A DNA stretch of 64,000 nt, taken from Halorussus ruber (GTDB taxonomy: Archaea > Halobacteriota > Halobacteria > Halobacteriales > Haladaptataceae). The stretch is from assembly GCF_004765785.1 (NCBI RefSeq), contig NZ_ML219768.1, positions 124,001 through 188,000 on the forward strand. Direction: 5' to 3'. The position numbers were made by a program, and so were the translations under genes. The first letter of the stretch is position 1; every line of letters begins with the position of its first letter. The notes under the pieces were generated by a model, which was not told the DNA's origin, made no database searches, and was given only the letters and a program-made list of their open reading frames with translations. Shown here one piece after another: positions 45,467 through 55,485 of this stretch.

Positions 45467-47209
45467 TCAGTCCACCGTGAACTCCTCGAACGCTCGCGTC
45501 GCGTACCGGAAGGCGACGACAGGCCCGACGACGCCGACCAGCACCCCGAGTCCGGCCCCGAGTACCGTCACGGCCACCTGTGAGAGTCCGACCAGCGCGG
45601 CGACGAATCCCGCAATCGGCGGAACCAAGCCGACCACCGCGCCGACCGCCCCGCCCAGCAGCGCGATGGAGTAGGCCGCGAACGCGCCCTTGCTCGGCAT
45701 CGTAATCTCCCGGCTACGGAACACCTCGACCGTGCCGAACCGCGGGAAGAGGACGCCGATGCCGACCGCCAGCATCGCACCGACGACCACGAGGAGCGCG
45801 CTCACGAGAGTCAGCGTGACCCACCGCACGGGGTCGAGTGGACTCAGCACGCCCGCCAGCGCCACCGTCGCGGTCACGACCGGGACGCCCACCAGCGCGG
45901 CAGACAGGACGTGGCCGACGACGAACTGTCTGCCCGAGACGCCCGACAGCAGGGTCGCGGGCAGGACCGCGCCCTCGTCGCCGAGGGGGTTCAAAACCAT
46001 CGCGCCGACCGCCCACGCGCCGTAGAGCGCGACCATCGCGGGCAGAGTGGTCGGCACGCCGCTCTCGAAGGCCGACCGGAGCGGCGCGTAGAGGAAAAAC
46101 AGGGGGTAGGCCACGTAGAGGAGTCGAATCGGCGCGCGCTTGGCCCGCCGCCACGCCGCCAGCGTGACGGTTCGCGTGGGTCGGGAGAGCGCGCCGCCGA
46201 ACGCCGAGAGCGCGCGCTCGCCGAGGCTCGCGCCCGCTCCGCCGGATTTGGGTGGGGTCGGGGTACTGTCGGCTGTCGAACCGGGCGCACCCCCACCGGT
46301 CATCCCACCGGGCGCGGCCCCCTCCGCGCTATCTGCGCGTGCTTGCGTCTCCGATTCGTCGTCCTCCTCGGCCTGCGCACGGTCGGCGTACCACAGCGTC
46401 GTCGCCGAGCGAATCCCGACCGCCGCGAACGCCGGGAGCAAAACTGCGGCCAGCGCCACCGCGCCGAGCGCGTGGAGTGGGACCGCCTCGACGCCCGGCA
46501 GGCCCAGCAGGGCGGCGTCGCCGAACCACGCCAGCGGCGTGCCCCGGAGCGCGCGCTGGAGGAAGGCGACCACGTCGTTGAACGCTTGGGACGTGACCGC
46601 GAGGAAGTAGAGGCCGAACGCGACCACCAGCAGGGCGGTCTTGTGGCGAGCCAGCCACGGCGACCGGAGCGTGACCCACTTGACGCCGACCCCGACCGGA
46701 AAGCCGATGGAGAGCGCCACGGCCAGCAAAATTCCGGCGGTCGCGGGAATGGCGACCAGCGGCGTAACTGCGCCCGAACCGACCGCGAGCGCGGTCCCAA
46801 TCGTGAACGCCGGAATCGCAGTCACCATCGCCATCCGGGCGTACTCCGCCAGCAGGAGGCCGAGCGCGGCGTCTCTGGCGGGCACGGTGGTCAGAATCCC
46901 CGCCGGCGAGTCGAGTTCGCTCTTGCCGCCCGCCGAGCGCGCCGCCGCCAGCGCCGCGACGCCGACCCACCCGACCGCGGTCCCGCCCCGGACCAAATCG
47001 AGGAGCGGGAACTCGAAGGGAATCGTCGGGAGCGACCGACCGAGGCGGAAGGCCAGATAGCCGCCGCCGACCGTCGGCAGGGCGACCCAGAACAGAAGCA
47101 CGATTCCGAACGCGAGGGTCTTGGAGCCGGTCGAGCGGACCGTCCGGACGCTCCGACGGACCTCGACGCGGGCGATTCGAGTCGCGTGCGAGAGGTCGGG
47201 GAGCCTCAT
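45467..47209 (-). CDS. ABC-2-type exporter permease
   Basis: A 580-aa membrane protein with twelve or so hydrophobic segments in two halves joined by a cytosolic, disordered linker (about 280-330, rich in Asp, Ala and Gly). It overlaps the ATPase gene by 4 bases (47206-47209), so they form one exporter. The substrate is unknown; similar haloarchaeal systems are annotated only as ABC permeases. Confidence 0.75.
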   Translation of the reverse strand: MRLPDLSHATRIARVEVRRSVRTVRSTGSKTLAFGIVLLFWVALPTVGGGYLAFRLGRSLPTIPFEFPLLDLVRGGTAVGWVGVAALAAARSAGGKSELDSPAGILTTVPARDAALGLLLAEYARMAMVTAIPAFTIGTALAVGSGAVTPLVAIPATAGILLAVALSIGFPVGVGVKWVTLRSPWLARHKTALLVVAFGLYFLAVTSQAFNDVVAFLQRALRGTPLAWFGDAALLGLPGVEAVPLHALGAVALAAVLLPAFAAVGIRSATTLWYADRAQAEEDDESETQARADSAEGAAPGGMTGGGAPGSTADSTPTPPKSGGAGASLGERALSAFGGALSRPTRTVTLAAWRRAKRAPIRLLYVAYPLFFLYAPLRSAFESGVPTTLPAMVALYGAWAVGAMVLNPLGDEGAVLPATLLSGVSGRQFVVGHVLSAALVGVPVVTATVALAGVLSPLDPVRWVTLTLVSALLVVVGAMLAVGIGVLFPRFGTVEVFRSREITMPSKGAFAAYSIALLGGAVGAVVGLVPPIAGFVAALVGLSQVAVTVLGAGLGVLVGVVGPVVAFRYATRAFEEFTVD

Positions 47210-48051
47210 CGCGGGCGCTCCGACTGCCCCCCGGCGTTCGCCCGCTCGCCGAACTCGGTCGTCTCGCCCGGACGCTCGCTGGTCACTTCGAGGAAGACCT
47301 CTTCGAGCGTGGACTCCTCGCCCGACTCGGCGCGGTGGGTCAGCGACTCGGGCGACCCCTCGGCGACGAGTCGCCCGTCGTGAAGCACCCCGACGCGGTC
47401 GGCCAGTTCCTCGACCACGGGGAGGATGTGCGTCGAGAGGAAGACGGTCATCCCCTCCTCGCGGAGTTCCGAAATCAGGTTCCGGACGGTCCGGGCCGCG
47501 CGGGGGTCCAGCCCCGAAGTCGGTTCGTCCAGAAACAGCACGTCGGGGTCGTGCAACACCGCTTGAATCAGCGCGGTCTTCTGCTTCATTCCCTTCGAGT
47601 ACGTCGAGATGCGGTCGTCGGCGTCCCCCGCGAGGTCGAATCTCGCCAGCAGGTCCCGGATGCGCCCGTCGGCCTCGCTCTCGGGCAAGTCACGGAGTCC
47701 CGCGACGTACTCCAACTGCTCGCGCCCGGTGAGTTCGTCGTAAATCGGCGGCTCCTCTGGCAGGTAGCCCAGATGGCCGACCACCGCGTCCCGGTCGGTG
47801 ATGGACTCTCCGGCGACCCACGCTTCCCCCGACGAAGGCCGGGTCAGCGTCGTCAGCATCTGCATCGTCGTGGTCTTGCCCGCGCCGTTCGGCCCGAGGA
47901 AGCCGAAGACCTCGCCCCGAGCGACCGAAAACGAGAGGTCCCGAACCGCCGCCTCGTCGCCGTACCGCTTGGTCAGCGACTCGGTTCGGATGGGCGACTC
48001 GGCTCGGGTGGGCGACTCGGCAGCATCGGGAGCGTTCGGCCCGTGGCTCAT
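47206..48051 (-). CDS. ABC exporter ATPase
   Basis: A 281-aa ATPase of the CcmA/DrrA type. Walker A GPNGAGKTT, signature YSKGMKQK (variant Lys for Gly) and Walker B VLFLDEPTSGLD are intact. ATG 48051 has GGAGAG upstream; an open frame before it is unsupported. It partners the permease at 45467. Confidence 0.85.
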   Translation of the reverse strand: MSHGPNAPDAAESPTRAESPIRTESLTKRYGDEAAVRDLSFSVARGEVFGFLGPNGAGKTTTMQMLTTLTRPSSGEAWVAGESITDRDAVVGHLGYLPEEPPIYDELTGREQLEYVAGLRDLPESEADGRIRDLLARFDLAGDADDRISTYSKGMKQKTALIQAVLHDPDVLFLDEPTSGLDPRAARTVRNLISELREEGMTVFLSTHILPVVEELADRVGVLHDGRLVAEGSPESLTHRAESGEESTLEEVFLEVTSERPGETTEFGERANAGGQSERPR

Positions 48052-48150
48052 ACGCTCTCCTTCGCCGACGAGCGACAAAAAACTGGTTCGCGCCAGCGTC
48101 GTCGGCCGCGGTTTCAGCCGACCGCAGTTTCGGTCGGCCGCAATCGTTCG

Positions 48151-48333
48151 TCAGTCGTCCGCGACGGACGCGGCGTCGTCCATCGCAGACGCTGGCGAGT
48201 CCGACCGAGCGCTGAGCGGTTCGGACCCGCAGTTCACGCAGGCGTAGCTGTCATCGACGGTTTTGACGACGGGCGCGTTGCACTCGATACACTTGAGCTT
48301 CGCGTCCCGTACCTGTCGCGGATAGCGTCCCAT
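48151..48333 (-). CDS. Small zinc-ribbon protein
   Basis: A 60-aa protein with CIEC near 15-18 and CVNC near 32-35 forming one zinc ribbon, a basic N-terminus (MGRYPRQVRDAKLK) and an acidic disordered tail. Such proteins are common in haloarchaea and may bind nucleic acid or protein. Monocistronic. Confidence 0.7.
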   Translation of the reverse strand: MGRYPRQVRDAKLKCIECNAPVVKTVDDSYACVNCGSEPLSARSDSPASAMDDAASVADD

Positions 48334-48530
48334 GATGTACTCTCAGACGGGTACGGCGGTCCGGAGTATAAGCCAGACGGCCGTTCGAAACAGTTTCTCG
48401 GGATAATGCGGCGTTTCCCGACGCGAGCGAACGTTTCGACTCGCCGGAAAACGCCGAGACCGACGAAACGGCCGATTGTTATCGGGTCAGCCTCGCGCTA
48501 ACGGTCCCACGGGCGGTCAGCACGGGGCAG

Positions 48531-51500
48531 TCAGTGGTCTTCGAGCGAGAGCGACGCCAGCAGGGCCTCCAACTGGACGCGCTCGTTGGCACCCTCGCTG
48601 ATTCGGTAATCGACCTCGCCGACGCGGTCCATCAGGCGGACGGTCGCCTCGTCGTCCAAGTCGAACTCCCAGACCGACCGGTGGAGTTGGTCGATGATGT
48701 CGCCACCGGCCATCCCCTTCTCGGTCAGCATCTCGTCCAACTTGTTGCGAGCCTTGCTGAACTCGCCGTCGATGGCGTGGCGGACCATCGTCTCGATTTC
48801 CTCGGGCCGGGCGGTGCTGGTGATGGAGAAGACGGCCTCCTCGTCCACGACCTCGCCCATCACGGCCGCGGCCTGCAGCGCGTTGATGGCCTTGCGCATG
48901 TCGCCGTCGGCGGCGTAGACCAGCGCGTCCACGCCCTCCTCGGTGGTCTCGATGCCCTCCTGCTCGGCGATCTTCCGGACCTGCGAGGCGACCCCCGAGT
49001 CCTCGATGGGACCGAACCGGAAGGTGGCGCACCGCGACTGGATGGGGTCGATGATCTTGCTGGAGTAGTTACACGAGAGGATGAACCGAGTGTTGTTCGA
49101 GAACTGCTCCATCGTCCGGCGCAGGGCCGACTGGGCGTCAGACGTGAGGCTGTCTGCCTCGTCAAGAAAGATGATGCGGTAGTTGTACCCGCCGAACGAC
49201 GACCGCGCGAAGTTCTTGATGCGGTCCCGGACCACGTCGATGCCGCGCTGGTCGGAGGCGTTGAGTTCGAGGAAGTTGCTCTCCCAGTCGTCGCCGTAGA
49301 GTTCCTTGGCGATAGCGACCGCCGAGGTGGTATTATGCATCACCGTCGGAACAGTTCCTGCCACGTAGTTTCGGGTTTCTGGGACGGTAAGGTCGTAAAC
49401 CCGACGTTCATCAGTAACCGACTTGACCGACTCGACGGTATCGTAGTAGAGGTTAGCAGTCGCTATCGTATTTAGGGCGTGAATATTTTCGAGGACAGAT
49501 TCTGAGAGCATCTCCGATGCCACATCTTGAACTCGGTCGGTAATCGTCGAGAAGCGAGAGAGCGAGGTCAGGTCGTGGCCTTCGTTTTCGAGAAGGTTGA
49601 TGACATCTGTACCGCGTAATTGAGTTCCGTCTGCGAGATGCTCGTACGGAACGTTTAGTTCCTCGACAGCAGTCGTTAATTCGTTCTGTAGCCGTTCGAC
49701 TGGGGGTTCGGTTTCGAGTGACTCTACCTCCACCAGCAACTGGCCGGTCCGCTCTGCGGTCGGCGTCCGACGGCCGTCGGCGTATTCTAAGAGGTAATCA
49801 GAACGAATCCCCGTCTCGGATTCGACTTCTTTCCGCGTTTCAAGTGGTTCGAGTTGCTCTCTTTCGCCGACCCACGTTGCAGGCGTTTTAGCGACTGCAT
49901 CGACCTGCGACGAAACCTCGTCGAGTCGCTGTAGTACCTCCTGTGCAGTTTCGAGCTTCGTCGCCGCCGCGTCCAGTACACGGTTGAGGTCCTCCAGATA
50001 GTTCTCGCGCCCCGGGCTCTCGGGATTCAGCGTTTCCGTGAGTAACGCTCCCTTCTCCAAGTAAAGTTGTTCTGAGAGCTCGTCCACGGTGTCTTGGACG
50101 ACCATCGTGTCATGATTCGGGTTTCGGCTTTTCGCCACAGCGGAACGTAACCGAGACGCCTTCTCGTCCATCGTGAATCCGACGGCTTCCTCGAACCGAG
50201 CGAGGTTTCGCCCACCAGAGACGTAGAGGGTGTGGTACTCACTTCGGGAGTCACTGCCGTTCGTCGCTCGCTTCTCGTCGGTTTTCCGACGGCTGGGAAT
50301 GCCAAAGCTAGCGAGTAGATACGATAGAAGCGTTATCAACTGCTCGTCTTTCTGTGTGAGTTCGATAATGCCGTTCTTCGTGACGTGTGCTTCCGAGTCG
50401 AAAACCGACTGGAGGAAGGCCGCTCGACTCTCTTCGTCGGCAGTAACGAGTGAAGACCCGATTCCCTCTGTGTCACTTTCGGACGAGAACACGTCGAAGC
50501 ACGAGTCCAACAGATGTGTCACGGTGCGAGTGTTGACCTCTCTATACGGAACGCCTTTTTGAGTTCCCTCCGTTACGTCGGTGTCGAACACGTCGGTTGC
50601 TGAGCGTTCGAATTGCCGGAGCAGTTCTTCGTCGGAGTTGTAGAACTTTATTCGGCCGTTCTCTATCCTCGCCTCACTAACTGCGAGTCCGACAAATCGC
50701 GCCAACTCCGGAGTGGCGGACCAAGGCGGATTAGCTGGCGGAGAGCGTTGGTTGTATCGCGTGACGTACTGGACTTTCCGGACGTGTTTCTGTAGTTCGC
50801 CGAACGAACAATCGAGTTCACGGAGGAACGAAAGCGAGCAGATCGTCTCTGTGGCATCCAGATCGATATCCTCGGCTTCCCGTCGATACGCCTGAACGGT
50901 CTTTCGCGGTATATCTACGTTGTCCGCTATCGTTTCGACACTCTCTCCTCGCCGAAGCCTGCGGAATACACGCTTTTTCGTTCCGACCCAGTTCTCTTCG
51001 GCCGGGATTTCGTGTTCGGCGGCGAACTCCTCGGTGACATGAACGAGCGTTCGTTCGCCGTTCATCTCCTGTAGCCAATCGAGATTCTCTCCCGGCTCTG
51101 GGGTCGGGATACGAAGCGGCCGAGCAATACGGTCTCCTTCCTGCAAGTTCTCTGCCTGTTTCCATTCCAGACCGTTCTCGGTGAGAACTGACAGCCGATG
51201 CTCCGGCGTTACCGTCATCTCAGACCCATCGCGGGTGTCGATTTCCATCAATTCGGCTGTCTGCTTGCCGAAGACGTGAGATGGTTCCGTGTACTCGAAG
51301 CCGTTTTCTTCGTCGAATGTCAGTACCTCGAGTCCATCGTCGGGTTCGTCGAACCCTTCTGCATCACCGACTACGGATTCCATCTGCTCGACGCCATGAC
51401 CCGTCAATACCGGCGTCTCTCCCGTTACACATTTCCCCACGCCAGCAGGCCCCGAGAACAGCAGATTCGGCAGGTCGTCGCGCTCGACGTAGCGACTCAG

Positions 51501-51692
51501 GCGTGCGGTGATATCGTCGTGGCCCGCCACCTCCTCCAGTCGTTGGGGCCGGTACTTCTCGATCCAGATTTCGTCCCGGCCGGCGTCGGGGGCCGCCTCG
51601 GGGTCGGCCTGTTCGTCGGCCGCGGCCGCCTCCGACTCGGCCGTCTCCTCGACTTCGGCCGCCTCGTCGGCCTCGTTCTCGACCTCGCTCAT
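48531..51692 (-). CDS. rfcS: Replication factor C small subunit (clamp-loader ATPase) with intein
   Basis: A 1053-aa precursor; splicing would leave about 353 residues, slightly longer than usual because of an acidic N-terminal leader (about 40 residues). Extein motifs: [18 protein letters not shown] near 40, Walker A SGPAGVGK then TTSA (interrupted between Lys and Thr by the intein), Walker [10 protein letters not shown] and the SRC arginine finger IQSRCATF. The intein covers residues 88-787. RfcS with the large subunit loads the sliding clamp in replication. ATG 51692 is preferred; GTG 51701 adds three residues. Confidence 0.92.
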   Translation of the reverse strand: MSEVENEADEAAEVEETAESEAAAADEQADPEAAPDAGRDEIWIEKYRPQRLEEVAGHDDITARLSRYVERDDLPNLLFSGPAGVGKCVTGETPVLTGHGVEQMESVVGDAEGFDEPDDGLEVLTFDEENGFEYTEPSHVFGKQTAELMEIDTRDGSEMTVTPEHRLSVLTENGLEWKQAENLQEGDRIARPLRIPTPEPGENLDWLQEMNGERTLVHVTEEFAAEHEIPAEENWVGTKKRVFRRLRRGESVETIADNVDIPRKTVQAYRREAEDIDLDATETICSLSFLRELDCSFGELQKHVRKVQYVTRYNQRSPPANPPWSATPELARFVGLAVSEARIENGRIKFYNSDEELLRQFERSATDVFDTDVTEGTQKGVPYREVNTRTVTHLLDSCFDVFSSESDTEGIGSSLVTADEESRAAFLQSVFDSEAHVTKNGIIELTQKDEQLITLLSYLLASFGIPSRRKTDEKRATNGSDSRSEYHTLYVSGGRNLARFEEAVGFTMDEKASRLRSAVAKSRNPNHDTMVVQDTVDELSEQLYLEKGALLTETLNPESPGRENYLEDLNRVLDAAATKLETAQEVLQRLDEVSSQVDAVAKTPATWVGEREQLEPLETRKEVESETGIRSDYLLEYADGRRTPTAERTGQLLVEVESLETEPPVERLQNELTTAVEELNVPYEHLADGTQLRGTDVINLLENEGHDLTSLSRFSTITDRVQDVASEMLSESVLENIHALNTIATANLYYDTVESVKSVTDERRVYDLTVPETRNYVAGTVPTVMHNTTSAVAIAKELYGDDWESNFLELNASDQRGIDVVRDRIKNFARSSFGGYNYRIIFLDEADSLTSDAQSALRRTMEQFSNNTRFILSCNYSSKIIDPIQSRCATFRFGPIEDSGVASQVRKIAEQEGIETTEEGVDALVYAADGDMRKAINALQAAAVMGEVVDEEAVFSITSTARPEEIETMVRHAIDGEFSKARNKLDEMLTEKGMAGGDIIDQLHRSVWEFDLDDEATVRLMDRVGEVDYRISEGANERVQLEALLASLSLEDH
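49332..51431 (-). mobile_element. Intein (700 aa) in the rfcS Walker A site, with degenerate LAGLIDADG domain
   Basis: The insert starts at Cys88 ([10 protein letters not shown]) and ends in VPTVMHN, followed by Thr, the standard splice junction pattern. TPEH near 162-165 is the block B Thr-x-x-His. The homing-endonuclease domain has two LAGLIDADG-like helices ([12 protein letters not shown] near 332 and [12 protein letters not shown] near 427), each retaining an acidic residue. A helix-turn-helix ([20 protein letters not shown]) is at about 250-268. A long helical region follows (about 500-700) that most inteins lack. Base composition is less GC-rich than the extein, as expected for a mobile element. 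Confidence 0.92.
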
Positions 51693-51895
51693 GTGAGACA
51701 CGAGGAGCTAGCCGGTCTTAAACTCCCCGAGGTTCGGGCAGGGCGAAATCTCGATTACGCCGGGAGTGTCGGGGGTGAATCGGCAATCGGTTGGTCAGGG
51801 TCGGTCGGCGGTCGGGCAGCGGTAGGAGCGGCTTAACCCGCGAGCGAAGCGCAAATCGGGCAATTACTATCTGTCGGGGGACAGACAGAGATTGC

Positions 51896-52954
51896 ATGGA
51901 CAAGCGACTCGTAGCGGTGTTCGCGGCGCTCGTGGTCCTCGCCGCGGTCCCCGCGCCCGTCGCCGCCGAGGAGACGCGGTCGGGCGGCACCGTCGTGGTC
52001 GAGGAGGGCGAGACAGTTGACGACGACCTGACCGCGTTCGCCGGGACGGTCATCGTCAGGGGCACAGTCAACGGCGACCTGACAGCCTTCGCTGGCGACG
52101 TCCTCGTCGAGGGGCAGGTCAACGGCGACGTGACCGGATTCGCGGGCAACGTCAGAATCGAAGGCGACGTGACCGGCGGCGTGGATGCGGTCGCTGGCAA
52201 CGTCATCGTCGGCGAGGAGGCCAGCGTCGGCGGACAACTGGAGGCCGCGGCGGGCAACGTTGTCGTCGACGGCGAGGTTCGGCAGGACGTTCGGGTCGGC
52301 GCGGGCACCATCAACGTCGGGCCGAGCGCGGTCGTCGGCGGCGACTTCGTCTACGACGGCGACCTGAATCGCGCCGAGGGTGCCCAGATTGCGGGCGAGG
52401 TCCGCCAAGAACCGAACGTCGGCCTCGACCTCGGGTTCACCGGGCCGCTGGTGCCCAACTGGGTCGGGTGGATATACGGCTTCCTCGTCAACCTCGCCCT
52501 CGGGGCGGTGGCCCTGCTGGTGTTCCCGCGGTTCTCCTCGGGCATCGCCGACCGGGCGACCGCCGACCCCCTGCGCTCGACCGGGGTCGGACTGCTGGTG
52601 TTCGTCGGCGTGCCGATACTCGTCGCGCTGCTGTTCATCTCGCTGGTCGGGATTCCCCTCGGCCTCCTCGGGATGTTGCTCTACGCGCTGTTGCTGTGGC
52701 TCGGGTACGTCTACGGCGCGCTCGCGGTCGGCGTGTGGATAATTCGCAAGGCCGACACGGGCGACCGCTGGCTGGCGCTGTTCGTCGGCCTCCTGCTGGC
52801 CGCACTCGTCGGCCTCGTGCCGATTCTCGGTGGTCTCGTCCAGTTTTTGGTCCTTCTGCTCGGACTGGGCGCGCTCGGCCTCGGCGGCCGGAGTCGGTAC
52901 CAGCGACGGCGCGACCGCGAGTCGGACGAGGAGTTCGGCTCTGAGTCGATTTAG
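51896..52954 (+). CDS. Polymer-forming (bactofilin-like) membrane protein
   Basis: A 352-aa protein. A Sec signal covers about 1-24 (MDKRLVAVFAALVVLAAVPAP). The next ~150 residues are a beta-helical polymer-forming domain, with recurring G-x-V/D-G-D-V/L-T repeats. The C-terminal half has four to five membrane segments (about 175-310) and a charged tail. The family occurs widely in haloarchaea; assembly at the membrane surface is expected. Role unknown. ATG 51896 starts the signal. Confidence 0.75.
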   Translation: MDKRLVAVFAALVVLAAVPAPVAAEETRSGGTVVVEEGETVDDDLTAFAGTVIVRGTVNGDLTAFAGDVLVEGQVNGDVTGFAGNVRIEGDVTGGVDAVAGNVIVGEEASVGGQLEAAAGNVVVDGEVRQDVRVGAGTINVGPSAVVGGDFVYDGDLNRAEGAQIAGEVRQEPNVGLDLGFTGPLVPNWVGWIYGFLVNLALGAVALLVFPRFSSGIADRATADPLRSTGVGLLVFVGVPILVALLFISLVGIPLGLLGMLLYALLLWLGYVYGALAVGVWIIRKADTGDRWLALFVGLLLAALVGLVPILGGLVQFLVLLLGLGALGLGGRSRYQRRRDRESDEEFGSESI

Positions 52955-53036
52955 GCGGGTGTGAGAGACCGGATTTCGATTCGCAGTTGCGATTTCAAAT
53001 TTCTGTTCTCGCGCTGACTCGACAAACCACTCTCGG

Positions 53037-53343
53037 CGCGCGCTGGCGCGGCGTCTCGTCGTCCTGCTGAGCGTAGCGAAGCAGGGCTCGGAAGACGCGA
53101 GTTGTCTTCCGGTGCCGCGCCATCGGCGTGCGAGGGAGTCGGCCGCTTCTGGCGGCCGACGAGGTTGGGGAGGCGTGAGGCCCGCGGTTGCGGTGTCTGC
53201 GCGAGCGAAGCGAGCGCAGGCTCGGAAGTCGCATGCCCGCGCAGGGAGTGAAGCGACCGAGCAGGACCGTCTTCCGGTGCGGGGCGGTGCTGTGCGGGGC
53301 GGTGCTGTGCGGTAACGCCTCGGCTTCGGCAATAGCTAGCTTC
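53037..53343 (+). ncRNA. Structured repeat element, family B, copy 2 (expanded)
   Basis: P1 is CGCGCGC 53037-53043 with GCGTGCG 53126-53132; P2 is GCGCGGC 53046-53052 with GCCGCGC 53114-53120, its loop enlarged by about 60 bases. A perfect 9-bp hairpin pairs 53138-53146 with 53152-53160. The conserved GGGGAGG lies at 53167-53173 and the AGCTAGCTTC box at 53334-53343. The middle (53180-53330) carries extra hairpins and CGGTGCGGGG repeats. It fills the gap before the SAMP2-peroxiredoxin gene. Confidence 0.45.
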
Positions 53344-53482
53344 CTCTCGCTTTCGTCCTCCGCGCTCCGAGGACTCATTCTCACCTCGACTCCTCCTGAA
53401 CGCCACTCCGCAACACCCGAACCCAAATCCTCACCGAGAAACCCCGACACGCTTACCACCTGCGCCGCGAAAACCCTATTCC

Positions 53483-54340
53483 ATGAACGTGACAGTCGAG
53501 GTCGTCGGCGAGGAGAGCCACGACTTCGAAGTCGAGGACGCGACCTACGCCGACCTGCTGGCCGAGGTGGACCTCAGTCCGCACGAGGTCTCGGTGATGG
53601 TGGACGGTCGCCCGGTGCCAGAGGACCAACCCGTCGAGACCGACCACGTGAAGGTCCTGCGACTCATCAAGGGCGGGAGCGCGCCCGGGAACGACGACGG
53701 AAACCGAACCGAGGCCGAAGTCGGAACCATCTCGGACGAGGCCGAGGCCGGACCCGTCTCGGAACTCGACCGCGAACGCGATGATTTGGGCGTCTCGGAC
53801 CTCGACTTCGAGTTGCCCAACGCCGGGGCGGGACCCGACCCGCTCGTCCTCTCGGACCTCGCCGAGAGCGGGGGCGACCGGACTGTCGCGCGGAGTCCGC
53901 GAAGCCCCGCGACGGGGTCGAACGACGTCGTGGTCCTCTACTTCCAGCGCGACTACCACTGCCGGAAGTGCCGCGAGCAAGTGCAGAGCGTCGCGGACCG
54001 CTACGACGAGTTCCGCGACCGGCGCGCGGTGGCCGTCTCGGTCCTCCCCGAGTCGAAGGAGAAAGCCGAGAAGTGGCAGAAGAAGCTCCACCTACCCTTC
54101 CCGTTGGTCGCCGACGAGGAGAAGACCGCGGGCGAGCAGTACGGCCAGCCCACTCGATTCGGCAAGTTGGGTAGTCTCTCGGACCTCGTGGGGCGGATGC
54201 CCGAGGTGGCGATACTCGACGCCCGCGGCGGACAACTGCGGCTTCACGCCGTCCACCGCGGCGACAACCCGACCGACCGGCCCTCGGTGGACGACGTGCT
54301 GGCGATGGTAGACCGGCTGCTCGCCGACGAGCGCGAGTGA
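53483..54340 (+). CDS. SAMP2-like ubiquitin-fold domain fused to a peroxiredoxin-like domain
   Basis: A 285-aa fusion. Residues 1-65 are a SAMP2-type ubiquitin-like modifier, from MNVTVEVVGEESHDFEVED to KVLRLIKGG; the Gly64-Gly65 pair is where free SAMP2 proteins end. The frame continues with a ~45-residue acidic linker, then an AhpC/TSA-type redoxin domain (about 112-285) with HCRKC (a C-x-x-C redox pair) near 155-160 and LPFPLVADEEKTAGEQYGQP near 200. SAMP2 in Haloferax modifies proteins and supports sulfur transfer to tRNA after C-terminal activation, so a blocked C-terminus would need cleavage. It may be a precursor or a dedicated fusion. GTGA links it to the next gene. Confidence 0.75.
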   Translation: MNVTVEVVGEESHDFEVEDATYADLLAEVDLSPHEVSVMVDGRPVPEDQPVETDHVKVLRLIKGGSAPGNDDGNRTEAEVGTISDEAEAGPVSELDRERDDLGVSDLDFELPNAGAGPDPLVLSDLAESGGDRTVARSPRSPATGSNDVVVLYFQRDYHCRKCREQVQSVADRYDEFRDRRAVAVSVLPESKEKAEKWQKKLHLPFPLVADEEKTAGEQYGQPTRFGKLGSLSDLVGRMPEVAILDARGGQLRLHAVHRGDNPTDRPSVDDVLAMVDRLLADERE

Positions 54341-54342
54341 AA

Positions 54343-54744
54343 ATGTCCGTGAGCGTCCGCGAAGCGACCGCCGAGGACCAACTCGACGTGCGCCGAGTCC
54401 TCGACGCCGCGATGCTGGACGTTCGGGACGACCTCGGCGAGCGCATCGAGGCCGGGGACGTGCTGGTGGCGAGCGACGGCGACCGCGATTCGATGCTGGG
54501 CGCGCTCGTTCTCGTCCCCCGCGACTCCGGCGCGCACATCGACGCCGTGGCGGTCCGGCGAGCGCGCCGGGCGCAGGGCGTCGGGAGCGCGCTGGTCCGG
54601 GCCGCCGCCGAGCGCCGCACGCCGCTGACCGCCGCGTTCGACCCCGGCGTGCGCCCGTTCTACGAGTCGCTCGGCTTCGAGATTTCGCCGGTCGAGGGCG
54701 AGGACGAACGGTTTCGAGGGCGGTACGACGGAAATGGGGAGTGA
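54343..54744 (+). CDS. Small GNAT-family acetyltransferase
   Basis: A 133-aa acetyltransferase with IDAVAVRRARRAQGVGSALV, the acetyl-CoA loop (R/Q-x-x-G-x-G/A), near 70-88 and FYESLGFEI near 108. An upstream GTG 54337 overlaps the previous stop; ATG 54343 gives the usual MSVSVREA start. It is likely co-translated with the SAMP2-peroxiredoxin gene. Substrate unknown. Confidence 0.8.
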   Translation: MSVSVREATAEDQLDVRRVLDAAMLDVRDDLGERIEAGDVLVASDGDRDSMLGALVLVPRDSGAHIDAVAVRRARRAQGVGSALVRAAAERRTPLTAAFDPGVRPFYESLGFEISPVEGEDERFRGRYDGNGE

Positions 54745-54771
54745 CGCGGGCGAATTTTCCTTTCTGACCGG

Positions 54772-54930
54772 CGCGTGCGAGCGAGACGCCGTAGTGCGTC
54801 TCGCCGCGCGCGAGGGACGAGCATCGCAGGGAGAAGCGACCGGAGGGAGCGACGACCGAGACGCGCAGGAGGGTGGGGAGGACGAGGTGCGGTCGCGGGA
54901 GACGGCTTGGCTCACGCCTGAAGCTAGCTC
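54772..54930 (+). ncRNA. Structured repeat element, family B, copy 3
   Basis: P1 is CGCGTGC 54772-54778 with GCGCGCG 54806-54812 (its G-U on the opposite strand from copy 1). P2 is CGAGACG 54782-54788 with CGTCTCG 54797-54803: different bases from copies 1 and 2 but still fully paired. TGGGGAGG is at 54874-54881 and GCCTGAAGCTAGCTC at 54916-54930. The 54931-55213 remainder is AT-rich near 55030 and holds no gene I can support. Confidence 0.5.
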
Positions 54931-55213
54931 CTTCTGCTTTCCCGCTGGTGTTCGTCACTTGCTGGTCCGTCTCTCGTTCAGTCTCCTGCTGTCCCTGCCG
55001 AATGACGACGAGGAGGGTCCGAGAGAAATATAAACAATCACTAAAGAAATAATTAGAAGTTGTAGAAAGGCATATACAATGCTTTCGGCCGTCGCTCGTT
55101 CGGCTCGGACCTCCTCCAACACCGAGTCACGCCGACGCCGAATCCCGCCGATGTCGAACCTCCGAGAACCAAAATCCAACAGAGCCAACTGTCCGGACTC
55201 CCCTCTCGTCGGC

Positions 55214-55414
55214 ATGGACGAGACGCGACGCCGACGACTGGCGCTCATCTGGACCGCGTTCGCCGTCGTGATGGCCTACGTCACGCTGGCGGACGGGGTC
55301 GAGATGGGGACGAGCGACCTCCTCGGCGCGGTCGCGGTGGCGATGGGCCTCGGGTTAGCGTACCTCTACTACGCGAACCCGCGTGGGATGTTGGACTTCG
55401 GGAACGGCGAGTAG
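55214..55414 (+). CDS. Small membrane protein (66 aa)
   Basis: Two membrane spans (about 8-27 and 35-55) with a basic start MDETRRRR and an Asp/Gly end. The frame is open upstream, but ATG 55214 precedes the first span. Family unknown. Confidence 0.6.
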   Translation: MDETRRRRLALIWTAFAVVMAYVTLADGVEMGTSDLLGAVAVAMGLGLAYLYYANPRGMLDFGNGE

Positions 55415-55485
55415 AAACCGGTGTAGAGCAACGCCCCGGGACGGACGAACATTTATCCCCGATAACGGGCCTACGTACTGATAGA

